The notes: generated by a model not told the origin, from the sequence alone. 64,000 nucleotides of DNA from Phaeodactylum tricornutum CCAP 1055/1 (GCF_000150955.2 NC_011692.1:124001-188000); one strand, 5' to 3'. Shown: positions 33,994-45,374, counted from the first letter of the stretch. Numbers and translations are program-made.

Positions 33994-36900
33994 ATGCATG
34001 GACCACTGAATCTAATACTCAAGGTAATGTCCTGGATCATCATGTCCATCTGGGACACGGTACGAAGTAGAGTGTTAATGACGGTGGTCATATATAGTTA
34101 TCTATCTTTATATGACTTGCCTGATCCAAACTCCTACCCACCAGCCTACCAACCAAAACCAAAATGGTTCAAGCAACTCAAGCAACGCTGGAAACCTATT
34201 GGCAAGTGGTTGTACACAAAGGTAATAGGGATAGGCAACCGCATTGAGTCGATCAAAACAATACGCAAACATCGTTCGACAGGTTGCTACATACAACCGA
34301 CGGTTCAAAAGCCTCGGTTCAATCTACCAAGGGCAGTCGCCATGGCAACATTGGTGTCGCTAAGCGCCAACACACATGCCAGAGCAGCTCATCGCGTCGG
34401 TTTTGACACCGATTCGAGACAAATTCACGTTGACAATTGTGCTACTCGAAGCATAACCAATGTCGAATCCGATTGCGTTGGTCCCATGAAACCAATTACG
34501 CGAAAGGTAAAGGGCATTGGCGGCGTACAAGTCACAAACATGTTTGAAGTGACAATTGAATGGACAATTGAAGATGATCACGGGAAACGTCACAAAATTC
34601 GACTTCCAAAGTCGTTTCTGATTCCATCATCACCAACTCGGCTCCTGTCACCGCAACATTGGTCCCAAACATCAAGGGACATTCGACCTCTGCCAAGGGG
34701 CACAAGATGCATCACATACGATGATTGTATTGTACTTGAGTGGGAGCAACGCAAACACCGGCGAACCATTTTGCTGGACGCTAGAGGGAGTAACGTCGCA
34801 ACGTTCACAACCGCTTCTGGATACGAGAAGTTCAATGCTTTTTGTACAGAGTGTTCAGTCGACGACGACACATTCAATTCCGAACCACTCATACTTAACT
34901 CTTCCACCGCATCCAACAGCAAGGAGGGGGACAATGATGATCTCGATGATCAACAAGAGGTTCACGTAAAATTCGACGACAAAATCGAAGACTTCACCGG
35001 CCCATCTGGAGAGCTCCGAAACGGACCACTATCTACAAATTTTTCACTTGACGGCCCAGCTCAAACTGGAGATGCCGACGGTATGGACCCAGTAACCACC
35101 ATTATAGAGGACGAAGGAGACGTAGAGACACAAGGCAACCCATCAGCTTTGTTTCTGAGATGGCATCATCGACTTGGTCACGCTTCAATGACCAAGATCC
35201 GCATGCTTGCCAAAGTTGGACTGTTACCGGCATCGCTCAAGGAGTGTCAAATTCCATTATGTACTAGTTGCCTATACGGCAAAGCCACTCGAAGGCCCTG
35301 GCGGACTAATGAGTCATCAAAAGATTCAGCAAGACCCATTCAAAAGGTTTCCGGCCCAGGACAGTGCATATCGGTGGACCAATTGGTATCAACAACACCA
35401 GGTTACATTGCACAGCTTCGTGGCAAACCCACGTTAAAGCGATACCACGCTGCTACAATATTTGTTGATCATTACTCTTGGCTCAGCTACGTTCATATTC
35501 AAAAGGGGACTTCAGCTGAAGAGACAATAGTCGCAAAACAGTCATTCGAGCGGTACGCCCGTACGCACGGAGTAACTGTCAAGCATTATCATGCAGACAA
35601 TGGCATTTTTGCTGACAACAAGTTTCGTGAGGAAGTGAGAGATAGCAAACAAACGTTATCCTTTTGCGGAGTGAATGCACACTTTCAGAACGGAATTGCG
35701 GAACGACAAATCCGCGAGCTACAAGATCATGCCCGAACAATGCTTATCCATGCAACGAAACGCTGGCCCGACGCAATAGACTCACATCTATGGCCGTATG
35801 CACTACGGATGGCGAATGAAACACACAATCATCTACCGTCATTGAAGGGATCAGTTCCGCCAATTGAGACGTTTGCATCAAGCAAAGTTGCTTTCAATCC
35901 AGCCCACTACTATGCATTTGGAGCCCCAATCTACATTTTAGATCGACGCATGCAAGCCGGTCAAACAATAGACAAATGGTCCGATCGATCAAGAGTCGGA
36001 GCATATCTGGGGCTTAGCCCACAACATGCAAGGACCGTTCCATTGGTACTCGACATTGGGACAGGGCTTACGTCGCCACAATTCCATATTCGAGTGGACT
36101 CTACGTTCCAGACAATGAGAGCTAGCTTTGGCAATCGAGCACCCAAATCCCAATGGCAGTCAAAGTGCGGATTTCGATTAGGCATCGGAGCCAGCAGCGG
36201 TCAGACAAAGACTTCATCAGTTGCACCTTCAGAGGGAGCAGCTCCCGTCGAGAGCGGGGAAACTGTAAGATCGGATTCAAATCTTCAGAACGAGGCTATT
36301 GACAACGGTCAAGAAGCTGCCTATGACGGCGGGGCTTCAGACGGAGACAGTCCAATCGAACAAGGTGTGGAGCCAACAGCTGAGCCACAGCAAGAGGCCC
36401 CAACTTTACGGCGTTCTACACGAAAGAGAGTAGCCACAGAGAAGTATCTGCAATACTTGGAGCAACGAAATCCAAACTTTGTAGCATACGAAACAATTGC
36501 GTACCAAAGCGCAGACATTGATCCACAGGATGATATACATCCGCTCGAAGTTTTTGCAGCATCGGCAGACCCCGACACAATGTACCTTCACGAGGCCATG
36601 AAGCAACCCGACAAGGCGCAGTTTCTAAAGGCAATGCAAGAGGAAGTACAAGCACACACCGACAATCAATTGTGGGAGCTTTATCCTAGACGCTTAGTAC
36701 CACAGGGTACACCTATTATACCAGCAGTGTGGTCAATGAAAAGGAAGCGACGCATTTCAACGCGTGAGGTTTACAAGTGGAAAGCTAGGTTAGCTTTTGA
36801 CGGATCCAAGCAAATTCACGGAGTCAACTTTTGGGAAACATACGCGCCAGTTGCAGCATGGCCTACGATTCGTTTTATTCTAACTCTTGCGCTAATCAAC

Positions 36901-38187
36901 CGTTGGCATATGCAACAAATCGATTTTGTTCTAGCATACACACAAGCCGAAGCGGAGTGTGAAATGTTTATGAAGATACCGAAGGGATTTACGGTCGACG
37001 CCGAAGATTCTGAAGAATATGTTTTACGCATTAAGAAGAATTACTACGGACTCAAACAAGCCGGGCGAGTTTGGAATCAGCATTTAGTTTCTAAACTTAC
37101 AGAGTGTGGTTTCACGCAAAGCGAGCATGACAAATATTTGTTTTATCGCGGTCAATCAGTATACGTTCTATACACCGATGATAGCATCCTTGCAGGTCCA
37201 GATCCGGAAGAACTCGAGCAAATCAAATGCGACATGACAAACGCCGGGCTAAATCTGACTAGCGAACCAGGAGTTTCAGACTTTTTGGGAGTGAAAATCG
37301 ATCGACAGGGTGACGAAATACACCTTACCCAACCACATCTCATTGATTCTATTCTAGAGGATTTGAGGCTAAATATTGACGGAGTTGCAACAAAGCAGAC
37401 ACCGGCATCGATGACAAAAGGCCTTTGCAGGCATCTCGATTCTGAACCATTTGACCAACATTTCCAGTATCGATTGGTCATTGGTAAGCTCAATTACTTG
37501 GAGAAGTCAACACGACCCGACATTGCATTCGCAGTGCATCAGTGTGCCCGTTTCTCTGCCAATCCAAAGGTGGAACATGGGAAAGCGGTCAAGTGGATTG
37601 GTCGATATCTTTTAGCGTCCAAAGATAAGGGCATCGTTTTGAAACCAAAAGACGAGTCGTTCGAAGTCTATGCAGACGCAGATTTTTCAGGCAATTGGAA
37701 TCGAGAGGAGGCAAGTGACGACCCGGATACAGCTCGATCGAGAACTGGGTTTGTCATATTCTATGCAGGTTGCCCCATCACATGGCAATCAAAGTTACAG
37801 ACGGAAATTTCACTATCAACAACAGAGTCTGAGTTTGTGAGTCTGAGCACAGCTTTAAGAACAGTCATACCACTCATCGGTGTGGCAAAGGAGATGTTAA
37901 ATTTGGGATTCAATATTTCAGACACGATTCCTACAGTCAAGTGCAAAGCTTTTGACGACAACATGGGAGCAATCGAAATAGCACTTGTTCCTAAAATGAG
38001 ACCCAGAACGAAGCATATCAATGTCAAGTATCATCACTTTCGACAGTACGTGGATAACGGAGACATCCTAATCCAGCACGTCACATCCGAAAACCAAGTC
38101 GCGGACTTTCTTACCAAGATGAGCGAGTCTACTTTGTTCCACAAACATTGCGAAGCGGTCATGGGTTGGTCCCTTGCAGGTTCTTGA
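33994..38187 (+). mobile_element. pol region of the copia element
   Basis: One long open frame (1397 codons). In order: an aspartic protease site (DNCATRS, near 34432), a GAG-pre-integrase zinc-binding motif (HHRLGHAS...CTSCLYGK, near 35164-35285), an integrase core (DHYSWLSY, HADNG, NGIAERQ), reverse transcriptase (YKWKARLAFDGSKQ, QIDFVLAYTQAEAE, YTDDS, about 36650-37400), and a copia-type RNase H (YADADFSGNW, near 37669). This order, with integrase before reverse transcriptase, defines Ty1/copia. Confidence 0.95.
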
Positions 38188-38213
38188 TATACGCTTTCAC
38201 CGTCGAGAGGGAG

Positions 38214-38674
38214 TGTTACTTATTAACAAATTTAGGTGACAGAAGTGGAGAGACTTTTCATATGTATACGAATTCATGTTTCGTCATACGTGGACAACTC
38301 TTCCTTATGACCCAAGCGACGGATGAACCTAACCAAGAAACCCAAGTGTCGCGGTACATTAGTCAAGGTCAATATGTGAAAGGAGCCTGAATCAAAAGGG
38401 GTTCACGAAAGCAGCATTTACATTTCAAAAGGGATAGAACAAATCTCTCTACACAGAATTACGTGAGATTGGCAAGAACTCCAATTCTAACATTGGATCT
38501 CACCACATTCGTTTTCATACGTCAAGTCCCACGGATTTAGTATGGTTTCCGGCAAGCAGGAAACAGTATAGATTATATGCGCAATGTAAACTATAATCTA
38601 GCGATTGAATGCACTCGAACGTTAGATTGTCGTAAACGCCCTAGTAAGTGGTGCAATACTACTGCTAAAACAAC
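38214..38674 (+). repeat. 3' LTR of the copia element
   Basis: It is near identical to the 5' LTR and is followed immediately by the truncated copy of EF-hand gene A exon 1. Confidence 0.93.
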
Positions 38675-39026
38675 GCTTGTTCCATACTGGCAAGTGGCGC
38701 CAGATTCTTGAACCGATGATGGTATGGTTGAAGAAGCTGACCCCTTCACTTACAGTATAAGGTAAATCTTGATTAATTCCAGGAATATGCGGTTTAGGTT
38801 TAGCCGGTGTGCCATCCGTATTGTAGTTTTTGACAGAGATCTTCCAAAAGCCCTCATATTGCTTCCAAGTTGGGTCTTGCTCTATGATTGACGAGGGAAT
38901 ATTGGGATCGTAGCGTTTATCTGTCTCGCCTAAGCAAGGACTAGTTAGTGGGCCGCCGCATTTGAGTGCGTCCGAGCTGGGCATGACGACTGCTGCGGCA
39001 AAGATGGCAAAAAGGAGAGCGTTCAT
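38675..39026 (-). pseudogene. truncated duplicate of EF-hand gene A exon 1
   Basis: It starts with the same ATG and signal peptide (MNALLFAIF) as gene A and is near identical to it, with two amino-acid differences (PGVNQD to PGINQD, NYDTDG to NYNTDG). A 116-nt internal deletion (equivalent to 31295-31410 of gene A) shifts the frame, and the copy then stops at the 3' LTR, so exons 2 and 3 are missing. It keeps the complete duplicated promoter and could still be transcribed. Confidence 0.88.
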
Positions 39027-39322
39027 AATACTTTTTTTCACGCGATCAGCTGGTCCGGAAAATTTGTGTGCAAGCCGAGCTAACTGTAACTGTAAATTAT
39101 GAGGATAGGCGTCGAATTCACCACCACGGGCACGCTGTAGTCTCTTTTCTTTTTGCTACAGTGACATGGACTTGCATCAACACCGACGGATGGTTCACTG
39201 TCAGTTCTTGAGACACTAGAGAAGATGGAATTCATAACTGTTCCAGATATGTTCTCTTTTACGTGAAAGCAGGATTCGACAAAATATGTTCTGGTATAAT
39301 TTGTCCCGAAAACGCGGGTGTC
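38675..39322. repeat. right copy of the tandem segmental duplication
   Basis: It matches 31271-32031. Identity ends sharply after GCGGGTGT, where the right side continues into unique sequence (CATACGCTCGG) and the left side enters the LTR. Confidence 0.9.
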
Positions 39323-40343
39323 ATACGCTCGGTGCTAGTAGTGGCGTATACATGCCAGGATTTCTAGAACCTTCTCATGTCAAGGATTCTCCGCATTTCG
39401 ATCCTGATTTCCCTACTCTTTTTTATAAATATACCTAGAGGAGGGAATCCGGACCTTCTGATTTTTTTTGCGTTTTTGGAAATCTGCTCCGGTATTCTAG
39501 TTGACCAGAATACATATGCAAAGATTGTAGCAGTACCTGTACATTATTTACAAGTGTTCTTTTGAGAAGTTTACTGGTTCTTCCTGGGCACTGACATTTA
39601 TTGAACTGGATTCCAAAAGAAGCAGCATCTCAAGATGAACGGGCGACACAAACTGGTGAGGAAACCAATCTCAGATTCGCGTATTTCAACAAGTCACGAA
39701 GCTGACCGACCGGACTCGACTGCTCGTTTGCGTTGCAAAGTGTATTGCCGGTTCTACCAGTGATTTCTGAAAGCAATACTTCCCATCCGAGTTTCAAGTG
39801 AAAATCAACGGCAGAGCAGTCTCACTGTCAATTTTGATATACTTTGTTGAAACATCTGCAGACTTGCCAACTTACATTAATTCAAGCCGAGAAGCCCACT
39901 GACTGGAGTACCAAATACAGTTGTCTAGTCTTTTATGTGCTATCCTACGCACTGAAGGGTTTTGGTTAGGGCGGCCTCTGTACTTTCATCTATCGATAAA
40001 ATATAAAATAAAATGCCGGGTATGCATGACTTGGCTAAGTGCTAACTGACTGCCTTCCTCTGTTTTCGTGGGAGCATAACCTGCCGCTGTTGCTGTCATG
40101 GTGTAAAGCTACTTTATTTCTTCAGCATAAATCGCTTTCCTTGGTAACATGCTGTTAATGACTATCTCAAATCCTCAATAAAGAGCTGGCACAAATGTCG
40201 TGACAGGAGCTCCCAGATCCCATTTGTTGCCCGCTCGAGCCGAACGAAGCTGCTCTTCTGGGTCTGTCCGGAGACTACAGCGCTGTTTGATAACGCAACC
40301 TTTCTTACTATAGTCCCGTTGCTGACAGGTGAGTTGTTTCTTC
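39323..40343. other. intergenic region, no gene recognised
   Basis: About 1 kb of AT-richer sequence between the duplication and the Hsp70-like gene, with only one 62-codon ORF (39377-39565) lacking any domain. It is probably the original upstream flank of EF-hand gene A. Confidence 0.4.
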
Positions 40344-41699
40344 TCACACATTGGATTTTGGGCACAGACCCTTGTCAAATGAATAGTCACAGGAGGCCAT
40401 CATGGACCTGGCCCCGAGAGTAACGAGTTGAGATCGATCCGTTTTGGAAGGCAATATCCAGTCGACACTTTGCGGAGCTACTGTCTTCGTGACGGCTGCT
40501 TGGAGGGAATGTTGATACGTCTCATTGTTGGAGGCCCCACCTACAACCACGACGGTAGTGAAGCGCAATGATGAGGAGCTTTCTAAAGTTTCCAGCAAAT
40601 GGGCAACAGCAGACTCCCAGAGAGTTTCCAGAGTGGTTGGTTTGGGCAGCTGGTCCGACAAATGAACTCCTCGGTACAATTTCGGAAGCGCTTCCTGTAG
40701 AACAGTAGCTTCCACATCGCTGTATAGATGGGCTGCTACCTCGCAATCCAAGACAGCCTGCTGTGCCTCTTTCCACGTACTATGCGGCTCGTTCCGTTGG
40801 TAGGCGTCAATCAAGACCTGTCCACCAATATTGGGCAAGACTGTGGCTGCTACGACGTGATCTTTTTCCACAAGCGACACGGTTGACGTTCGTCCCCCAA
40901 TGTCAATCACAAGCGTTCGAGGATCATGTGGGATGGGCAAGAGATGGAGGACTTGCGCACCCCAAATGGCCGCTACCGGTTCCGGAAGCCATACCACGGA
41001 GGAATCCGACGGGAGTGAATCCTGCAATACGTGACGATAACGCTCAGCAGTTTCTGGCTTGGGTGGTACCGTCAGCACCACACGAACGTGGTCTCGGCGT
41101 GAGTCGACTGGTTGCTGCATGGACTTTTGCAAGTAATGCCGTACGAGACGAAAGAGTGCCTTCGAATTAAGGCTATTGGTGGTGGCGTTGGTGGTGGTGC
41201 TGCTTTGAAGAGCCCACAATGCGTCCGGCTGGAAATCACTCTGCACGGTAGGGTTATTGAATGCGACAGTTTTCAAGTCGGTTGTTCCCAAGTCCAGCAC
41301 GATGTTGTTGTACTCCTTTCCGCTTGTCTGGTCTGCTTTGCGCTGCTCTTGCAAGACGTGCCATTGCTGATCCTCAACCCTTTCTCGTCGTAACTGTTGC
41401 GCTCGCAAGTACTTTCGACCAAAATAGACGGCGGGCACCGCAACGGGAACGAGCGCTAACAAGGGAAGCAGAAAGCTTCGACTTGCCGAGACGTGGTAGT
41501 TCCTTCGAACCGTTGTCCAAGATTCGATCCTCGTGCGTCGCGACGGACGAAGCGTTCCCGGATGACAAGTTTCGATGGCCCTGTCATCCTGGGAATTGGA
41601 GGTATTGTTGCTAGGGTACCCGGGATTTGCCATCGCCAGCATCCCTGGAAGTTGCTGCGCTGAGCGTAGGCTCAGTCTCCGGGATGTAAACAACAGCAT
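40344..41699 (-). CDS. Hsp70/actin-fold ATPase-like protein, membrane anchored
   Basis: 451 aa, single exon. After a basic N-terminus resembling a mitochondrial presequence (MLLFTSRRLSLRSAQQL) there is a hydrophobic anchor (FLLPLLALVPVAVPAVYFG, about 75-93) and an Hsp70-type nucleotide-binding domain. Its motifs are a phosphate-1 loop (VLDLGTTDLKTVAF), VVLTVPPKPETAERY (matching the Hsp70 ITVPA segment), WLPEPVAAIWGAQ (matching NEPTAAA), phosphate-2 (VIDIGGRTSTVSL) and an adenosine motif (VVVVGGAS). There is no substrate-binding domain, so it is shorter than a chaperone Hsp70 (about 640 aa) and closer to Hsp70-like scaffolds such as Stch/HSPA13. Mitochondrial inner-membrane location is inferred. 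It is head to head with the first PDZ-like gene. Confidence 0.8.
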   Translation of the reverse strand: MLLFTSRRLSLRSAQQLPGMLAMANPGYPSNNTSNSQDDRAIETCHPGTLRPSRRTRIESWTTVRRNYHVSASRSFLLPLLALVPVAVPAVYFGRKYLRAQQLRRERVEDQQWHVLQEQRKADQTSGKEYNNIVLDLGTTDLKTVAFNNPTVQSDFQPDALWALQSSTTTNATTNSLNSKALFRLVRHYLQKSMQQPVDSRRDHVRVVLTVPPKPETAERYRHVLQDSLPSDSSVVWLPEPVAAIWGAQVLHLLPIPHDPRTLVIDIGGRTSTVSLVEKDHVVAATVLPNIGGQVLIDAYQRNEPHSTWKEAQQAVLDCEVAAHLYSDVEATVLQEALPKLYRGVHLSDQLPKPTTLETLWESAVAHLLETLESSSSLRFTTVVVVGGASNNETYQHSLQAAVTKTVAPQSVDWILPSKTDRSQLVTLGARSMMASCDYSFDKGLCPKSNV

Positions 41700-42357
41700 A
41701 GGTAGGTTGGGATGAGATCACGCATTCACGAGACGAGGGTCGCATGGAAATTGACGAACAAGGAATCGCAGTCCGTTGGGCGCACTGTGCAGTGGAAGGC
41801 GAAAGAAAATCCTTGCGAGAAATCCATCTATTATGTGTCAGGTCTATTATAAAAACAAGAATATGATAGAACAATTCTATCTGACCTATGTCAGATGCGA
41901 CATAAGTTCGTTGAAGAAATTCGTCGAGACTCGATGTAAGAAAAGGCAATGGCGTGGACACATTTCCTATCAATCCGACGAACATGATTGACGCATGCAA
42001 TCCAACATGCAAACTTTATGACGATGGCGGCGACGATGACTGACTTATAACATGTTGAAAGTCTCGATGAACAAACCTGAATATAAAGACGGGAACCGGA
42101 GAGGGGAGGGCTCAGAGTGAGGGAACCTACTCATTCCCTACAGAACACTTGACAGAAGTTCGCAAACTTGGATCTTCCATTTTTAGTCTTGCCAGGCGAA
42201 CAGTCTGGTTCGCATTGTAAATTGTTCCTTCGGAAACTCGTGGATTTCCTAGGCAATGTTCTTCGTGCTTGACCTGATTCTCACAAATTGTAATTCCATC
42301 GTTCGCACAACCTATGGACGTACCAACACAAATACCATTATTGTTTTCTCTTTCAAA
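41700..42357. promoter_or_regulatory. divergent promoter region (Hsp70-like / PDZ-like 1)
   Basis: No gene is convincing. The PDZ-like frame is open upstream of its chosen ATG back to 42256, but that extension has no family resemblance and is taken as 5' UTR. Confidence 0.3.
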
Positions 42358-43107
42358 ATGAGCCCTACCAACAGCAGCACCGGAAATATTAACAACAACG
42401 ATAGCACTTCCCTCGGTCGTCCCAAGTACTGCAGTGTTACCTTTGTGAAGAGCGAATTCGACCACGTGGGCATTCGCCTGCGCCGGTCTGCACAAGGCCA
42501 TATGCGCATCGTGAGCCTCTCCGGCGTGCTCCTGCATTCACCCATCTCCATTGGCGACCAAGTGGTAGCAATTCGCAGCCAAAAACTGGGGTACATCGAA
42601 CCCGTACAAGTCGCGCGACTCCGGCGTTTGGCGGGGCGCGTCACCATCGTAACAGTTTGTCCGAATGGCGATCCCCGATTGGCCGAAGCCATGGTGGAAC
42701 ACCCCACCGCAGCAGGGGCAACATGGTCGGGCCCACTTGGTGGCCTCGAAATCCAGCCCAACGCCCTGGGTCGTTCAGGAATATCGTTCTTACCATACGA
42801 CAGTATCTGGCAAAATTCTGTTTTGCAGAAAGACGATATCGTTCTCGAAGTCAACGGCATGCCCTGCCGGGACGGTACAACGCAATTGGACGGGTATATC
42901 GACGACGTCGCCCCTCGATACGTGACTGTTTTGGTAGCCCGGCACAATAGTCGAGCCGGCCAGGACGAGTTCGAAGACTTTGCGAAAGCTGAAACAACAG
43001 TGATTTGTCGGCAACTGGAACCCGCCGAGCGATACCGTCCTGGATTGAGCGGTCGTTCCAAATATTCTGACTTTCGTGCAGTCAAGCCACGGGGATACAT
43101 GGTGTAA
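42358..43107 (+). CDS. double PDZ-like domain protein 1
   Basis: 249 aa from the ATG at 42358 (MSPTNSSTGN). Two PDZ-like units are visible. Unit 1 (about 22-100) has VGIRLRRSAQGHMRIVSL, matching the PDZ carboxylate-binding loop and strand B, then ISIGDQVVAI (the GD turn). Unit 2 (about 120-205) has LGGLEIQPN and LQKDDIVLEVNGMPC, then VTVLVAR. Such domains bind short C-terminal peptides and organise membrane complexes. There is no signal peptide, so it is probably cytosolic. A paralogue with the same layout lies at 48246-49103. Its 3' end faces that of EF-hand gene B. Confidence 0.72.
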   Translation: MSPTNSSTGNINNNDSTSLGRPKYCSVTFVKSEFDHVGIRLRRSAQGHMRIVSLSGVLLHSPISIGDQVVAIRSQKLGYIEPVQVARLRRLAGRVTIVTVCPNGDPRLAEAMVEHPTAAGATWSGPLGGLEIQPNALGRSGISFLPYDSIWQNSVLQKDDIVLEVNGMPCRDGTTQLDGYIDDVAPRYVTVLVARHNSRAGQDEFEDFAKAETTVICRQLEPAERYRPGLSGRSKYSDFRAVKPRGYMV

Positions 43108-43386
43108 CTGTAGCAGTATAATCGAGGATTTGTAGGTACCATACATTTTGGATTAGATACAGATCGGCACTTCCTCGCTTCATTTAAGAGCAACATTTAC
43201 TACTAGTTCTCAATTTCGTTATTACAGACTTTAAATTAGGTTTTTTTGACATCCTTCCATGTTCACTCATACATAAATTGCTCTTCTTCGTTTTACCCTC
43301 CTAATGAAGACCTAGAGTTGATGGTCCTTTGATTCACCATTGATAAAAGTTGACAAGAGAAGGCGTCCCTCCCTAAGAGAGGAAAC

Positions 43387-44914
43387 TCACATTTTCTGCT
43401 GCTCGTCGTAAACATTGTCGAACGCCTCGCTGCAACCACTGAGGAAAGTGCAGAACTCCATGAAATCAATATTACCGGAACCGTCCCTATCCAAAGCACT
43501 CCACAATGCATTAAAATCAGCGTCTGAAATTGTTCCCAACTTCCCCTCGTCTATCCAGTCCTTGAGTTCTGTAGAGAGTACTGGGTAAGTTGCATCCTAC
43601 TTTTGTCACAGGGAATATCGTCAAAGTTGTTCATTATCCGTGACTTACCGGCTTTCTCAATGGTCCCGCCCTTGTCTTTATCAATGCGCTGGAATTCTTC
43701 CACCAATTTGTCGCGGGATATCGCCCCAGCGCTAGGAGCAATGGACATGTTTTTGGCAATACCTCGAATGAATTTGTCCTTGATGCGGCGTTCCTGTTGG
43801 CCAATTCGGTATCGGTATAGTGCATACAAAGGAATGCAGAACACAGCGAGGCCAAGGATAACGAACCCTACCAAAGCACTAGATTTTAACTTGGCATCTG
43901 GTTCTTGATATGGGGATACAGTGCACTCTGGGTCGTTACCAACTCCACCGCACCATTCATCTTCTGTTGGATACCATTCTGGATCCGAAGAAGAAGTCTG
44001 GAAGGGAACAGGGATTTTGTCTGCAGCTGCAATGTTGACATCTTGGTACGCTTCCTCGATAGCCGCGAGCCACTCACTCTCCTCCATTCGAGTCATCTGA
44101 GCAAGGGCATTGGTGTCTCTAGTCCTCCTTACAAGATCAATTACATTGAAGTTGACAAAGGCTGAGCTGTTGTCAAGGAAGGTGTATGGATTGCTTTGAC
44201 TGAAAAGGCCATCAAGTGTATTCGTTGCAAGCAAAGAGTTGGAATCAATCCAAGTGAATAGTCCTGAATCGAAATCAATTGTGACCGGACCGAGAGCAGC
44301 AGAAGTCCGAAGACGAAAAAAATCAACGTCGCCTGATCAGCAAGTTAAATATGGGACATGTGAGAGGGACTTGTAGCGCCAGGGAACCCAAAGCTTGCAT
44401 ACTGTTTTTGCTCACCTTGATTTTCGTGGGTACTTGTCCCAAACTGGGCAACGGCAGTGGTAAATCCATTCACACCGCAAACTCCTGACCCAATAACATT
44501 TTCGAAAGGCGGATTGAATGTTTGGTTGCAGAATGATTCTGGGGCCGGGGAATAGAAAAAATATGCATAAAGCGACATTCTCGATCCGACAATGGTATGA
44601 TTGTAGAAGGTTACAACCTCATTCAGAGTGTACGGAAGAGTCGCGTATTTCAATGCAGGAATATGTGGTTGAGGCTGCGCCACGATTCCGTTTCCTTGGA
44701 AATTGATTGAGGTCGTCTTCCACAAGCCCTCGAATTGCTTCCATGCCGGATTTTGCAGAGTGATTGATTTGGGAAAGTTTGCATCGTACCTTGTATCGGA
44801 TGCACTGAGGCAAGGACTCGTAAGCTTTCCGCCACACTTTGAAGGCTTGAGCGCGTCGTAGCCGGGGACGAATACTCCTGCGGCCAAGATAGCGACAAGG
44901 CTGAGAGATTTCAT
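43387..44914 (-). CDS. EF-hand single-pass membrane protein, copy B (3 exons)
   Basis: The CDS is complement(join(43387..43568,43649..44332,44416..44914)), 454 aa, the same length as copy A. Both introns (80 and 83 nt) are phase 1 at homologous positions. The order is: signal peptide (MKSLSLVAILAAGVFVPG), Cys-containing outer domain (CNQTFNPPFENVIGSGVCG), transmembrane helix (VGFVILGLAVFCIPLYALY), then EF-hand loops DKDKGGTIEKAE and DRDGSGNIDFME. The juxtamembrane EEWCGGVGNDPECTVSPY is almost identical in both copies, while the signal peptide and middle of the outer domain have diverged. So this is an old duplicate, unlike the recent partial copy at 38675. Its C-terminus (QQKM) is shorter than A's. 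Function unknown; a Ca2+-sensing membrane protein is inferred. Confidence 0.85.
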
Positions 44915-45094
44915 GATCTTGGTCGACAGCTCAAAAGTTTGGATGCGGAAAGTGTGTCAAGAAGTGAAAAGTGGTTTGCAAACAAGAAAACTTCACCGAC
45001 CACTGGTATAGAAACTGCTTGCGTTAACAGCGAACCAAATCATACACGCTAACAGTGAACTGGCATCTGCACCTTCAAAAGATCCACGGTTTGA

Positions 45095-45374
45095 GGCACG
45101 TATAGGGAATTCGCAATCGGAATGGGCGGTAAATAGCCTTAACAGTGAAGTTATTTATCCGAAAGCAGCATTGGTGAGAGCTCCAGTTTCTTGTGAAAGC
45201 TGTCTAGGAAAAATGGCCCTACTACTAGAGTTGTGTTCTCGGCACGTATAGGAATTCGCAACCGGACCGGACCGGGCAGTACGTAGCCTTAACAGTAAAG
45301 TTGTCTATCTGAAAGCATTATTGGTGAGAGCTCCAGGTTCTGGTGAGCGTTGTTAAGGAAATATGGCCCTAGCA
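45095..45374. repeat. imperfect tandem repeat, two copies of about 146 bp
   Basis: Copy 1 begins at 45095 and copy 2 at 45241, both with GGCACGTATAGG, then AATTCGCAA, TAGCCTTAACAGT, TTGGTGAGAGCTCCAG and ATGGCCCTA in the same order. They have diverged by substitutions and small indels. The repeat is upstream of EF-hand gene B and may duplicate promoter elements. Confidence 0.8.

Larger units (their letters stand above)
32032..38674 (+). mobile_element. Ty1/copia LTR retrotransposon, CoDi-like, very young
   Basis: A 6.6-kb element with two LTRs of about 461 bp, starting TGTTACTTATTAAC and differing at one position by eye, so the insertion is recent. A purine-rich tract (GAGAGGGAG) precedes the 3' LTR. 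The order gag, protease, integrase, reverse transcriptase, RNase H is that of copia. It looks whole or nearly so: pol is one long open frame and the gag part is divided over two frames, which is about one break or may be natural to the family. It sits exactly between two copies of a host duplication, and no clean 5-bp target duplication is seen. Confidence 0.95.
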
